Shown piece after piece: positions 23,482-34,624 of a stretch of 64,000 nucleotides of DNA. Source of the DNA: Ophiocordyceps camponoti-saundersi (nom. inval.) (lineage: Eukaryota > Ascomycota > Sordariomycetes > Hypocreales > Ophiocordycipitaceae); contig PDHQ01000043.1 in the NCBI GenBank assembly GCA_003339415.1, forward strand, positions 78,286 to 142,285. Reading direction: 5' to 3'. Positions within the stretch are counted from its first letter, which is position 1, and each line of letters begins with the position of its first letter. The translations under genes and the position numbers were made by a program. Under the pieces are notes generated by a model. The model had not been told where the DNA came from. It ran no database searches and worked only from the letters and a program-made list of their open reading frames with translations.

Positions 23482-23691
23482 TATAAGGGATTAGTCTATA
23501 ACTAATCGTAGCTAGATAAGGGGGATTATAGCGGATATATTTAGGTCTTCCTAATAGCGCTTAGTTATCGCGCGGGGTATATAGCTAGCTCGGGAAGGGG
23601 GCTTCTCTCCCTTCTCCTTCCTCTCTTCGATAGCTTTAATTATAACTCTACTTTAGCTTACTTCTATAGTTGCCTTAGTAAGACTATTATA
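23482..23691 (+). repeat. LTR (right) of the Gag-only element
   Basis: Second copy, followed by target duplication TTTAT at 23692-23696. Confidence 0.88.
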
Positions 23692-24134
23692 TTTATATAA
23701 GATTTTAAATATTTTAAAAAATTATTTTTAATAATAATAGCTTCTATAATAGCTTTACTTATAATTTAAAGCCTCTCGCGTAAAAGAAAGCTAAGGATAT
23801 TACTATATCTTCGCTTAATATTATTTACGGTATTAGTAGCTTATTTAAATTATATTTCTTATAGTAAAAAAGAGGTATAACTTTCCTCGATTTTCTCGCG
23901 TACTTAAATACGCTTTTTTTAAAAAAATTTAATTATAAATTTTAAAGTTATTAGCTAAATACCTATTTTTTCGAAGCCTCGTATAATATAGCGTATTTTA
24001 AAATTATTATTAAAAATCTACTAAAATAATTTTAAGAAATTAAAGCGTTTAAAGCTAATCTCGCTACTTTATAGGAACTCTTAAAGGACTTTCTATTATA
24101 TTATTTTTAAGGGCTAAAAAACGCTTATATTAAG
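23692..24134 (-). pseudogene. Pogo-type transposase remnant, C-terminal part
   Basis: Continues the DDE domain across the copia insertion. Directly left of the target duplication, the minus strand reads L-N-I-S-V-F-stop-P-L-K. With RIP reversed (GAT, CAG) this becomes LDVSVFQPLK, the hallmark after the QPLD motif in fungal Fot1/pogo transposases. Further left, the frame decays into A/T-rich codons up to the TTTAT duplication of the Gag-only element. Confidence 0.6.
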
Positions 24135-24410
24135 TGTTAAACGGGCTGTCCGTTACTAGTAACGTAGAGGTCCTAAAAAGGAGTATATTATTATAATTAC
24201 CCTCTTATATATAACGTACGGGGAGGGTAGCTATCTAAATACCTAATCGAATATATAAAGTAATAGTAAGGAATATAAAAAGTAGAGTAGAGAGTTATAA
24301 GATTAGAAGGATCTTATATAAAAGTTCCTTATAACTTAGGAAAGCTATATAAAGGGATAAAGCTATAAGGATAATACGAAGCTATTAAAATATCGTAAGA
24401 TACCTTAATA
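24135..24410 (-). repeat. 3' LTR of the copia element
   Basis: 276 bp. Retains the TG terminus (TGTTAAACGGGCTG) that is decayed to TA in the other LTR. Confidence 0.9.
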
Positions 24411-25424
24411 CTTATAGTTTTTCTTTATAATATATTATATAGCTTCCTTAGTAAGCGCTCGGTAATAGTAGGTAATTATAGCGCTTATATAGTTAAGGTT
24501 ATTACGTAATAAAAGCTATTATATAGTGCGGAGTATTATATAAAGTTTACTTATATAAAAAGATATTTATATAGCGGGTAAGAGAAGATTACTTATCGAG
24601 AAAATAATCTATCGGCTTTATACGCTTAAGATTAGTATTATTTTAAAGCTTAAAGGTTTCGTATATAGTAAAACTCGTAAGCGTAGCTAAAAATATAAAA
24701 GAGAGAAAGTATAAGGAAAGTAGCCGGTTAGTAGAAATTTTCGGGCTACTATTTATAGCTAGTAAGTCTTACTAATTATAAAAAATACTTTCCTTTTCTT
24801 TTTATACGAAAGAAAAATTCTTCCTTTTTTTATTTTTTATAATAATAGCTATAATAATACTATTATTATTATAACTATTACTATTATTAGTCGCTATTAT
24901 AGCCGCTATCTCCTTATATAACGACGAAAAATAAAAAAAAGAAAAATAAGAAATTATATAATAATTATATCTATTATTATAATTCTTAGGCGCTTTCCCC
25001 TTTCTAATAAGATTATTACTATTACTTTTAGGAGCGATAACGCTATCCGCGCTAAGTTCCTCTAAATAGCGATTAGCGTATATATTTTCTTTATATAAGG
25101 TATTTTCGTAAATATAAGCTAATTATATAATAGAACGAGGAATATCGCTACCTTTTAGCGACTTTTTATAACGTAGCTTTACGCCTTCGCGCCGGAGAGA
25201 CGGCTATTAAGCTTATCTCTAAGGTTATACGCTACCTTAGCTATTATCGGGCGGTAATAATTTAGTTAGCCGGTTAGTTCCTAGCGTAAGGCCCCTACGC
25301 CTATTATTACCTTTATCGTAGTAGCGGTCCGTTCTTAAATTACCGCTATATTCGCGGCTATTAAGGCGGGGCTTACGGGCCTTACGTTTAGGATTCGAAA
25401 AGCTAGTATTATAATTACTTCTAG

Positions 25425-25691
25425 TCGCCCGATAATAAGGATAAAAATAAAAATAAGGAAGAAGATAACGATAAAGATAATAAGGACGAGGAAGAAGATA
25501 ACGATAAAAATAACGAGGACGAGGACGAAGATAAAGACGAAGAAGATAATAATAAGGAGGAAGAAGAGGGGGCCGGGGAGGAGGAGGACGAGTTAGATAA
25601 TAACTCTAATAAAGAAAAGGAAGATAATAAAAATAATAACGATAATAATAATAAACTTATTATATTACTAGCGGTCCGTTCTTACTATTAT
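25425..25691 (+). other. Stop-free acidic frame antisense to the copia element
   Basis: 89 codons without a stop, rich in D, E, N and K, in the middle of RIP-decayed DNA where stops are otherwise frequent. It may be a coding remnant of an accessory ORF 3' of pol, or simply a purine-rich low-complexity tract that lacks the CA/TG context for decay. A copy of TAGCGGTCCGTTCTTA lies on each side (about 25321 and 25670). Confidence 0.4.
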
Positions 25692-25814
25692 TAAGCGATA
25701 TAAAGTAAAGGGCGGCGGCTATTTTATTCTTTTCGTATAATATTAAATTTATAAGCTTAAGGGGCGGCGATAATAGCGCGAGTCTTTTAATAATTACTTC
25801 TATCTTAATCGTAA

Positions 25815-26340
25815 TCTTATTTATTATAACTAATTATACGAGAGCGTTATTCGGGCCTTTTTTCGTTATAGCGTCTACTAAGTTATCTTTACTATTAATT
25901 TAGAATATCTTAGTAATTTCCTTTTTTTCGTATAATTCGCGTAAAGCTATAATATTAATTATAAGCCTCTTCTCCCTTATATTACTAAGCTTAACTAAGT
26001 AATTATAAAGGGAGTATAAGTTCGTATAGAGTATAAGAGGGATATCTAGTAAGGAGAGACTATATATAATTTTCTAAAGCGTAGTATTAAGGGCGATATT
26101 ACTATCGATTCCTTATATAATACCGTATAATTTACTTATAAGTATACTATACGTTACTCTCTTATATTTCGTTAAGAATTAGTATATAATATTACTATAA
26201 ATAAAGACTTTATTTTTCGTATAAGCTACCTTTTTACTTAATATAATTATAAATCCTATCTACGAAGATAAGTTTTTATTATTCGCAAATAAGCTATTAG
26301 TAAAAATCTAAAGCTTTATATAGGGGAGGTTAAGAGGAAT
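25815..26340 (-). pseudogene. Copia RNase H domain remnant
   Basis: The minus strand reads with few stops as the RNase H region of fungal Ty1/copia polyproteins: KLWIFTNSLFANNKNLSS, then KRVTYSILISKLYGI, LYNYLVKLSNIREKRLI and LREL(Y)EKKEITK, followed by NLVDAITKKGPNNAL. Each maps onto the known pattern (TDASFANNKDLSSQIGF, KRVTRSVLASELYGM, KLGTTQEKRL, DAMTK) by RIP-type changes. This fixes both family and orientation of the element. Confidence 0.75.
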
Positions 26341-29300
26341 AAAGTATAGTCCCCGGTTAGCGTTCTTAATCTACTATTATATATAAGCGTTTAGGGCGTT
26401 ATAGTTTTCCGCTATTAGTTCCTAAACTTAAGTAGCGGCCGAGAGGTTATACGCTACTTCGGGCTAATAGATTAATAAGATATACGCTCCTTATACGCGT
26501 TACGAGAGGTATACTTATAAAGCGTTTTTTTTAGCTAAGTTAATAACTTATAATACTTTAACTTATCTTTTCTATACGAAAAGAATACTATCGCCTTTAA
26601 GGGAAATTCGTCCGCTATTAAATTCGATTAGCGTTTCGTGCGAGAGGCGTATTTTCGGCTTTATATAAAGGTTCTATTACTTAAGGGATTCTTCCTTAAA
26701 GGCTAAGAAGGCGGGAGAGATAAAAGAGAGGGTATTATTAGTTTATATTCTTATAAGGCTAAAAGAATCTAAGCTAGTAAGTATAAAAAAAAATATAAGT
26801 TATATATTAAAGTTATTATTTTTAAGTTTATATAGTAATACTTATAATATATCTTAAACTAGTAAACGCCTAATTTTACTATTCTATATAGCGGATAACG
26901 GATATATAGAATAGTATTTTCTAAGAAGCGGTTTTATATCTTTTTCGGTAATCGTATAAAAATCGGTCTTATTAAGCGGTTATATAACTATATATACGCC
27001 TAGGTAATATTACGTAGCTTTCTATATATATTATATAACTATATAAAAGAAAAGCTTAAAGTAAGGATTAGTCTCTAGCTTATTTATAAGATTATAAGCG
27101 ATTAAGTAAATATAATAGCTTTATTAGTATTAGCGTAGCTTTATATAATAAGTTATAATTTCTTATATAGCTTTATAATCTTATTTTTAATTTCTTATAT
27201 AAGCTTTATATAGAAAATATATAGCTAGCTATATTTAGCTAGGTTATATTATATAAAGATAAAAATATTCTAAGCGGCGAGGCTATCGATTTTAGCGCGG
27301 TCTAATTCTTTAAATAGGAGGCTAGGGGTTATAATAATACTATCTTAATAGAGTTATACGGTAAGGGTAGTATCTTTTATTTCTTTCTCCGAGAGGAAAG
27401 CGAGGGAGATAAATAAATTTATTATATAATCGGTAAAATCCTTATATCCCCGCGGGCTATAATATAGAATCTTAATAGTAAATCTCTTTATATAAATATT
27501 AGCTTTTTTCGTAGGAGCTTCGTTAAGCGGAAAATATAGCTTAATCTATATTATACGGAACTTAGTAAAGCTATTAGGAAAATTTATAAAAATAGATTAC
27601 TCTTCGATTACTAAAAGTTTATATAGTCTTATCTAATTATAGCGTTTACGCTAAACTATTACCTAAAAACGAAGGGGAAATATAAGGTTTTTATATAAGC
27701 GAGGTTTATTTTACGTAATAAGTACGCGGCTAATATCTCTTTTCGCACGAAATTCCTAAATTACCTTTATTATTTTTCGAATCGCGGTCGCCTATATAAT
27801 AATATCCGAAGATAGGGGCGAGGTATCGTAAATATAAGGGTATATACCGAAAATAAGGAGTATAAGTATAAGGCTATTAGGTTTTACCGTATTATTTAAG
27901 TATTTTACCGTAAGCTAAAAGATTATATTATTATTAGCTTAGTTTTTAAGGTTTTCCTTAAGTATCTTATATATATATCGAAGAGAGATATATAAGCGTT
28001 TAACCTTACTAACTACCTAGTGCGCCTTAATAGGTATTTCCTTATATAATAAACTAATAATTTATATAGAAAAACGGAATTTATTTAAGGAGAAGTTTAT
28101 ACTAAGGTTATATATAATAATATCTAAAAAGCCTTAGTAAATAGTAATCTAATAACGGTAAAAAGTATTCTATATATTTTAGGCAAAGAGTAATTATACG
28201 AAGATAGTAGCTTAGAAAAATATAGCCTTATTAATAATATAAAGGGCGTTCTTATTACTTAGTTATACGATATTTATAATAATCTTATAATTAAAAAAAA
28301 TATTATCTTTAATTAAGAATTTAAATTACTATAATAAGGGGTTATATATTTAGTATTAATAATAGAATTTCTTTATTATACGAAGCGATATTTCGGAGAC
28401 GTTACTATAACCTATATTCTAAAGTAAGTTACGAAGACGTTTCGTATAAGGGTACCTAAAGCGATAATATAAATAACGAAGCTATACTTTTATAAAAAAA
28501 AGGGCGGCTTCGCGTAAAAATATATAAAAGAATAGATATCCTTATTTCTATATAATAGGGATTATCTAATTATCCTTATATATAATAATATTCCTAATAT
28601 TATCGAAATATACCCTTAGGCGATCTATATCTCCGAGGAAAAGGAGGAATAGCGTAAGAGTATTAAGAATATAATATTATATAATACCGAAAAGGCCGTT
28701 AATATTAATTATACTAATTAAGGTCGTAGCGGCTAAGCTATTAAACTTAATTATTACGGTACTTAGGGTTTAGTTAATCTATATATTTAAATTCTCTTAT
28801 ATAAATATTTCGGCCTAGTTTTTACCGATAGTAAAGAAGTTCGCGGCGCTAGTATCTTAAAGTTATCTTTAATATTCTATATAATAGGTATCTATAAGAA
28901 AAACTTAATTACCTAATCGTATAGTTTACTATATAAAGATATCTTCCCTTATAAATCGATATATAAAGGCACTTAAGAGGATAAATTAAGTAGCTTCCTC
29001 GGGAGCGTCCTTATCTTCCTCTTTATACGATAAGTTATTAAAGTTATTAATAACGTTATATCCCTTATACTTAAGGAGGAAGGCTTTAAATTTATTATCC
29101 GTAAGGGGGTCCTTATTAAATTCTTCGTATAAAGTAAAGTACGCCTTTCTTATATAGTTAAAGTCCCTTTACTTATAATTCGTTAACTAATACCTTTTTT
29201 TCTTATAAATAAAATAGCGCTTTTTTATATAAGGTAACGGGCGGCGGTCCTCTTACTAAACTTATTTAAATTTGCTTATATAAAACTTTAGCTAAGGTAA

Positions 29301-30826
29301 ATTTAATCGTAAGGAGTTTATATAATAACGTTAATTAATAAAGAACTAGTTAAACGTTTTCTTATAGTTAAAGGTAATTTAAAGTAATATACGAAGAATA
29401 AAGAAAAACTCTTTATATAAGGGCTTCGTAAAAAGAAATGCCGGCTTAAGTTCCGGCACCTTATAGTAAGCCCTTATTATTATAGCGTAAAGTTAAGTTT
29501 CCCCTTTACTAAAGGTATATTATATAAGTTATATTTTCTCGATTAATTCCTTAAGGATTTCTAATATAGTTTTCTCCGGGTATTTCTTTCGTATAAAAGT
29601 AAAAGTTATACTAATCTAATCGGCCTAATATTACGTATAATTTATTATTATATTAAAATACGAATTAAGTATTTAATAGATCTTATTTTACCTTTTTTTA
29701 GGTCCTATATAATAGAGGTAATATAACTACGCTAAGCTTATAAAAACGTCCGGGAAGATAGCGTAGTACTAGTTTTCGGTAATACTAATTTATTAGTAGT
29801 ACGATATAAAAAGCTTAGCTTTATTATATAAGATATCGTATAGATAGCCTAAGTAATTCTAATCTTTTCGCTAGCTTTTACTAAATATTATAACTTTCTT
29901 AAAAGTAATTAGGCTATTATAAATCGGTTATATAAGGGGAAGAATAAAGGCTAGGCTTTTTAGGATTACTATAAGAGCTATAGATAAGTTTAGTATTTCC
30001 TTCGCTTTATATAGGGTTATATTAGGAGTTATACTAAGAGTTATATAAAAGGGAACCTTAATCGATAAGATAATTTTCTAAATAAGCTTTAAGGTAAGGG
30101 TTACTAAAGTTATCGAAAAGGTAGCCGAAATATAATTATATAGAGCTTTAATTACGGAGAGGAATTTCTTAACGAAGCTACCGGTTTATCGTATAGTAAC
30201 GCCTCGTTTCTTAAGAAGCTATAAGAAAGCTTTAAGAAATAGATAAGAAACCTACTTTACTTAGTATTTAGTCTATTCGTAGAAGTTTTCCTAAGCGCTT
30301 CCGGTAAGAAGGGAGCTCCTAATTCTTAAGTATATTACTTCGTATATAATCTTTCCTATATATATTATAAGTTTAATATCCGAAAGTCTATTTACGATTT
30401 TCGGGTTAGTTTTCTAGAAATCCGAGCTAGTTTTTACTTACTACGTATAGACTAGAATAATATTTCCTTCAGCTATCTCTTCGTATATAATCGGGTCGAG
30501 TTTCTAAAAGCCTAGGTTTAGGTTAGTTCTAAGGTTACCTAAGTTAGTTCGGGCTAAGTATACGCGGGCGTAAGCGCGTTCGAAGGTGCTAAGGGCGTAT
30601 AAGAGTTTTTATTAGATAATAAGGTATATAAAGCTATCGTTATTATCCGAGGGGGTTCGGTATAGGGAAAAACCTATCTTTTTTCTTTATCGTATAAGGT
30701 AGCTATTATATATATTACTAAGTTATATAAAAGGGCAAGGTTAAGTATAATAAATTACTAATCTTTTTATCCGTAATCGTTTTTTCTATCTTAGCTAATT
30801 TATATATTACCTAATATACTAATTAA

Positions 30827-31102
30827 TATTAAACGGGCTATCCGTTACTAGTAATATAGGGGTTTTAAAAAGGAGTATATTATCGCGATTACCCTCTTAT
30901 ATATAATATACGGGGAGGGTAGCTATCTAAATACTTAATCGAATATATAAAGTAATAGTAAGGAATATAAAGAGTAGAGTAAGGAGTTATAAGATTAGAA
31001 GAATCTTATATAAAGGTTCCTTATAACTTAGGAAAGCCGTACGAAGGGACAAGGCTATAAGGATAATATAAGGCTATTAAGGTATCGTAAGATACCTTAA
31101 TA
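30827..31102 (-). repeat. 5' LTR of the copia element
   Basis: 276 bp. Starts TATTAAACGGGCTA on the plus strand and ends CCTTAATA, followed by target duplication TTAAG at 31103-31107. Confidence 0.9.
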
Positions 31103-31600
31103 TTAAGAGGCTATAAGAAATATATTAAGTATAGCGGGAAAATAATAATTAGGATATTAAATTTAAAATAATATTTAATAAAAAGTAAGTTTATATAGCT
31201 GCTAAAGCTATCGATAATAAAAAACCTTAAGATTTTCCTATTTATAAGAATAATATTTAGCTTAGTATCCCTTTTTACCTTATCTTAGTATTATTTATTA
31301 TAGCTAAACTAGCTAAGAAATATTAATCCGCTTTTTTAAATATAGGTAAACTTATCTTATAATACCTTATTAAAATAATATACCTATTTAAATATAATTT
31401 TAGTATTACTAAAGCTTATATTTATTTAATAAAAGTAAATATTATTAAAGCTTTTAATTAATACTTAAAACTTAGTTAGGAAAGTTTTAAAAATAAGCTA
31501 AGGAGGTATTATATTACTAATAATATTTATAGCGCTAATTAAAATATAAAACTTTTAATTACTTAAGTTAGTTACCTTAAGGCGTATATAATAGGTAAAT
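31103..31600 (-). pseudogene. Pogo-type transposase remnant, central DDE part
   Basis: Minus-strand frame contains RFFIIDSFSSYINLLFIKYY near 31150-31217 and IIIFPLYLIYFL-stop-PL up to 31103. Undoing RIP gives the second catalytic D in a xIxDGxxSHxNxxFI context and the FPPHSTHxLQPL motif of fungal pogo/Fot1 DDE_1 transposases. The frame stops at the copia target duplication and resumes at 24134. The N-terminal DNA-binding part should lie between about 31.6 and 32.3 kb but is too decayed for me to call. Confidence 0.62.
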
Positions 31601-32311
31601 TTAATAATAATTATAAAAATATACTTTTTAAGCTATTAATTTAAATATCGTATTTATTCTTATTTTAAACTTTTAAAGCTTTAATCTAATAATTATAAAT
31701 AATTAATTTAAGCTTTATAAAGAAAGATATAATATTCTTAATATTTTTTATTTTAACGCCGCGCCTTAATTTCTTAATAGCCTTAATTATACTTAAATAA
31801 AGCTCTCCGTAAGCTTTAATCTAATATCTATATTATCTATTAGAAAAATAAGCTATATTAAGATCTCGCTATTAAAGAAAAATAGCGGTAGCGTTTATAA
31901 TCTATACTTTATTTATAGGAAACCTACCTTTTTATAGCTAAAAAATAAAAATAATAAAAGTATTATTTTTATCTTTATTTAATAAAGCTAGGCGCCTTTT
32001 AGAATATATATTATAATACCTTAAAAGCTATTTAATAATATAATTAATATAAAACTTACTAACTTTATATTAAATAGCGGCGGCTTAGATCGTAAGAGGC
32101 CTCTTAAGCGCTACCTTACTTATATAAGCTTATTTATACTATCTTACGATAATATTACGAGAATTTAAAATAGCCCGAGCGGTAGTTAATATAAGTAAAT
32201 AATTGATTATTTTAACTTTAGATTATAAGATAGGCACCTTTAAGTAAAGGAATATAATTTTTCTATAGGGAAGCTATATAAAAAGTACGTATTAGCGCTA
32301 ACTAGCTATCT

Positions 32312-32386
32312 AGGTCTTATCCCCGATTATTAATTAGTCCCCGATTATTTTTGCCTACTAGGCGAGGGGCATACGAGCCTAGGACC
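32312..32386 (-). repeat. Right terminal inverted repeat
   Basis: Reverse complement of 20721-20795 with one transition; flanked on the right by TA (32387-32388). Confidence 0.92.
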
Positions 32387-33599
32387 TACAGGTAGGTGTA
32401 GGATATCCGTAGATAGATGAATTTTCGGGGGGGGGGGAGAAGGAAGTTGCTTCTTTAGCTTTTGAGAAAGAAGAGAAAAAAGAAAGGAGAGGAAAGAAGG
32501 GGAAAAAAAGAAAAGGGAGGTGACGAGGAAAGACAAGGACGAAAGATTGCAGCAAACTGATGAAAGGTTGCAGCGTGGGATGGATGGATGGATGGGGGGA
32601 GAACCCGGAGGGTATCCGTACTGACACGGCACTTTCTGTCATCCCCTGCACTTCCAGGGCCCCCTCTCTCTCTCTCTCTCCACCCTCTAGAGTCTACTGC
32701 CTACTCCACTGTAATCCACTGTCTTTGGGGCGGGAAAAGTGGGGTGAGAAAGCTAGAAGTAGCGAGGAAGGAAGGAAGGATTTGGGGGCGTTTACTGTGT
32801 GTGGACGGGCTTACCGTAGCATACCTACCTGGGTGCTACGTAATGGATGATAGCATAGCCTTATTCTTCCTCTCTTCCTCTCGTTTTTTTTCTGCGGATG
32901 ACGCTGAACGGCAATGCGCGCCTGTCTGTACTTATCAGTGTCACTACCTACCTATGCATGTACCTAGTTTGTACGGATTACAAGGCTCCGCGTGAAGCTG
33001 ATAGGTAATAAGCTAAATGCCGGCTACTATCCGTAAGGGCAAAAAAAGGAACGAAAGGGAAGGAAGAGAAGAAAAAGGATAGACAAAGAGTCGTTGTTCC
33101 CACACACAAGCCTTTTTACCCCCTTTAAAGTTAGGTGGCCATTATCCGTCCTGTTAGGGGAGAGAAGAAGGGGTCTCAGCACCTCTGTATCCGTAGCATG
33201 TATTGAATTAGACGTATCCGCATGTATGATTGTATGTATGTACGAAGGGTATGAGGATGCATGTACGGATACATATGCGCAGATTTCATGGAAGCGCCTC
33301 CGTCATCAAGCAAGTCTAAGAAAGGAAAAAGGAATCACGGCAGGCATTTCTTTTCTTTCTTTCTTTCTTTTTTCTTCCATCAACAGTATCCGTAGGTACA
33401 TACGGAAACGCCTAATCTCACATCAACGACAACTAGGTATGTATGTGCTCCCATCATCCGTCATCCGTGCTCTTTTCCCGAAAGCAGGGAAAAAAAAACC
33501 GGGTACTACCTATCTCCTGACAGTTCCTAAAAGTCCCTGAATAAACAAAAGGGGAGAAAAGAATCTGACTGAACTGATGACTGAGAGAAGGGGAGAGAG

Positions 33600-33629
33600 A
33601 GGGGGGGGGGGGGGGGGGGGGGCGGGGGG

Positions 33630-33678
<49 letters not shown>

Positions 33679-33757
33679 GGGGTGGGGGGGAGCGGAAGCT
33701 CCGCCGTCCATCATCAGTAGCACNNNNNNNNNNAGGGGGGGGGGGGGGGGGGGGGGG
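33600..33757. repeat. Poly-G runs around a 10-N gap
   Basis: About 90 bases of almost uninterrupted G, then normal sequence, ten Ns at 33724-33733, then 23 more G and a GA repeat. The Ns mark an unresolved scaffold join, so the true spacing here is unknown. Confidence 0.9.
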
Positions 33758-34208
33758 TGAGAGAGAGAGAGAGAGAGAAGGGGAGGGGGGTCCAAGAGTC
33801 CAAGCCCAGCTCAGCCCACTAGCAGATCCCCTTAACCCAGCCCTTACAGCTTCACAGCACAAGTACGGATACTTTCTAGTGACAAACCGTTTCCTTTTTG
33901 TCAAGCTGTTATTTCGTTATTTCCCCTTCCTTTTTTTTTCCCTTTCCTTTCCCTCCTTCACGCCGAACTTCCCAACCCATCCATCCATCCATCCTCCACC
34001 ACTACCACCCCCGGTTCCCCCCCCCCCTCCTCGTCTGATCCTCCTCGTCGATCCTCCTCCATCTGGCCCATCCTATCCTTTCACCACTTCTTTAGTATCG
34101 GCCTATTGGCTTTTTTTTTCCCTTTCTCCTTCTTTTTCTTCTTGCTTGTTCCTGCTTTGTCTACTCTCTGTTTCTCTGTTTCTGCTCAGAGTCTTTAGTA
34201 AAGACGCC

Positions 34209-34235
34209 ATGAGAAGAAGAAGATCAAGTCCTTGA
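34209..34235 (+). other. Upstream ORF 1 (8 codons)
   Basis: ATG in a good context (CGCCATGA) encoding MRRRRSSP then TGA, in the probable 5' leader of the gene at 34785. The run of four arginine codons is notable because such runs can slow ribosomes. That it is translated is inference. Confidence 0.35.
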
Positions 34236-34555
34236 TATCGTTCACAGGTAAGATGATGAAAAACTTCGTCTTTTCTACTTCTTCACCCCCTTTCTTTTTT
34301 TTCCCTTTGTCCCCCCTTCTTCCCCCCCCCCCCCTTGTTACTGCTGTCAACCTTTCCCCCCCGAAAAAAATGAAATAAAAGAAAAAAAAAAGACACACAC
34401 ACACAGATCTGGCTCGATCTCAGATGTATCGACGCCCGCACTTTTCCTGACCCAAGATACGGGGGCCTGGGAACTGTCGACGACGTGTAACATCGTCGTC
34501 CTCTCTGCCTCCTCCTCCTCCTCCGCCTCTTCCTGCCCACCATCTACGGAAAAAC

Positions 34556-34624
34556 ATGAAACATACCCTGTATCCCCAGCATGCTAACCGCCTTCCTGTT
34601 CAGCGGGTATCCTCTTTTTTTTAA
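34556..34624 (+). other. Upstream ORF 2 (22 codons)
   Basis: ATG at 34556 (AAACATGA), ending TAA at 34624, 160 bp before the main start and after the probable leader intron. No similarity seen. Confidence 0.35.

Larger units (their letters stand above)
21918..23691 (+). mobile_element. Short LTR retroelement carrying only a Gag remnant
   Basis: 1,774 bp. LTRs 21918-22125 (208 bp) and 23482-23691 (210 bp) are near-identical direct repeats starting TATAAGGGATTAG and ending TATTATA; reversing RIP gives TGTAA...TTACA termini. The 5-bp target duplication TTTAT is exact (21913-21917 and 23692-23696). A purine tract AAGGAGGGGG (23469-23478) just before the right LTR fits a plus-strand polypurine primer. 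The interior is only 1.36 kb: a Gag zinc-knuckle remnant is visible but there is no room for reverse transcriptase and integrase. It is therefore a non-autonomous, Gag-bearing derivative or an internal deletion. Confidence 0.85.
24135..31102 (-). mobile_element. Ty1/copia LTR retrotransposon, RIP-decayed
   Basis: 6,968 bp with two 276-bp LTRs (24135-24410, 30827-31102), exact 5-bp target duplication TTAAG (24130-24134 and 31103-31107), and termini TGTTAA...TTAACA after undoing RIP. Minus orientation follows from a copia RNase H remnant read on the minus strand at about 25.8-26.35 kb and a purine-rich minus-strand stretch abutting the left (3') LTR. LTR differences are transitions only. The interior has stops throughout. 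Upstream Gag, protease, integrase and RT parts should lie at 26.4-30.8 kb; I could not resolve them motif by motif. Confidence 0.85.
20719..32388 (-). mobile_element. RIP-decayed Fot1/pogo DNA transposon with nested LTR elements
   Basis: An 11.7-kb AT-rich block with sharp edges. It is bounded by 75-bp terminal inverted repeats (20721-20795 and 32312-32386) that differ at one base, each flanked by TA, the Tc1/mariner target duplication. CA and TG dinucleotides are almost absent inside and stops fill all frames, the signature of RIP in Ascomycota. Removing the two inserted LTR elements leaves about 2.9 kb. The minus strand of that remainder reads, allowing C-to-T and G-to-A reversal, as the DDE part of a pogo/Fot1 transposase. 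Insertion order follows: pogo element first, LTR elements into it, then decay. No intact gene exists in it. Confidence 0.8.

Noticed and set aside
28441..30300. Plus-strand frames in the copia region that look partly open
   Set aside because: Stops recur, no motif was recognised, and the RNase H remnant and purine tract place the element on the minus strand.
20719..32388. AT-rich island as a centromere fragment or a Starship-type element
   Set aside because: The TIRs with TA duplications and two LTR pairs with exact target duplications explain the block; no tyrosine-recombinase captain was recognised.
33454..33904. Proline-rich ORFs through the N gap
   Set aside because: They translate poly-C (complement of poly-G) and run across undetermined bases.
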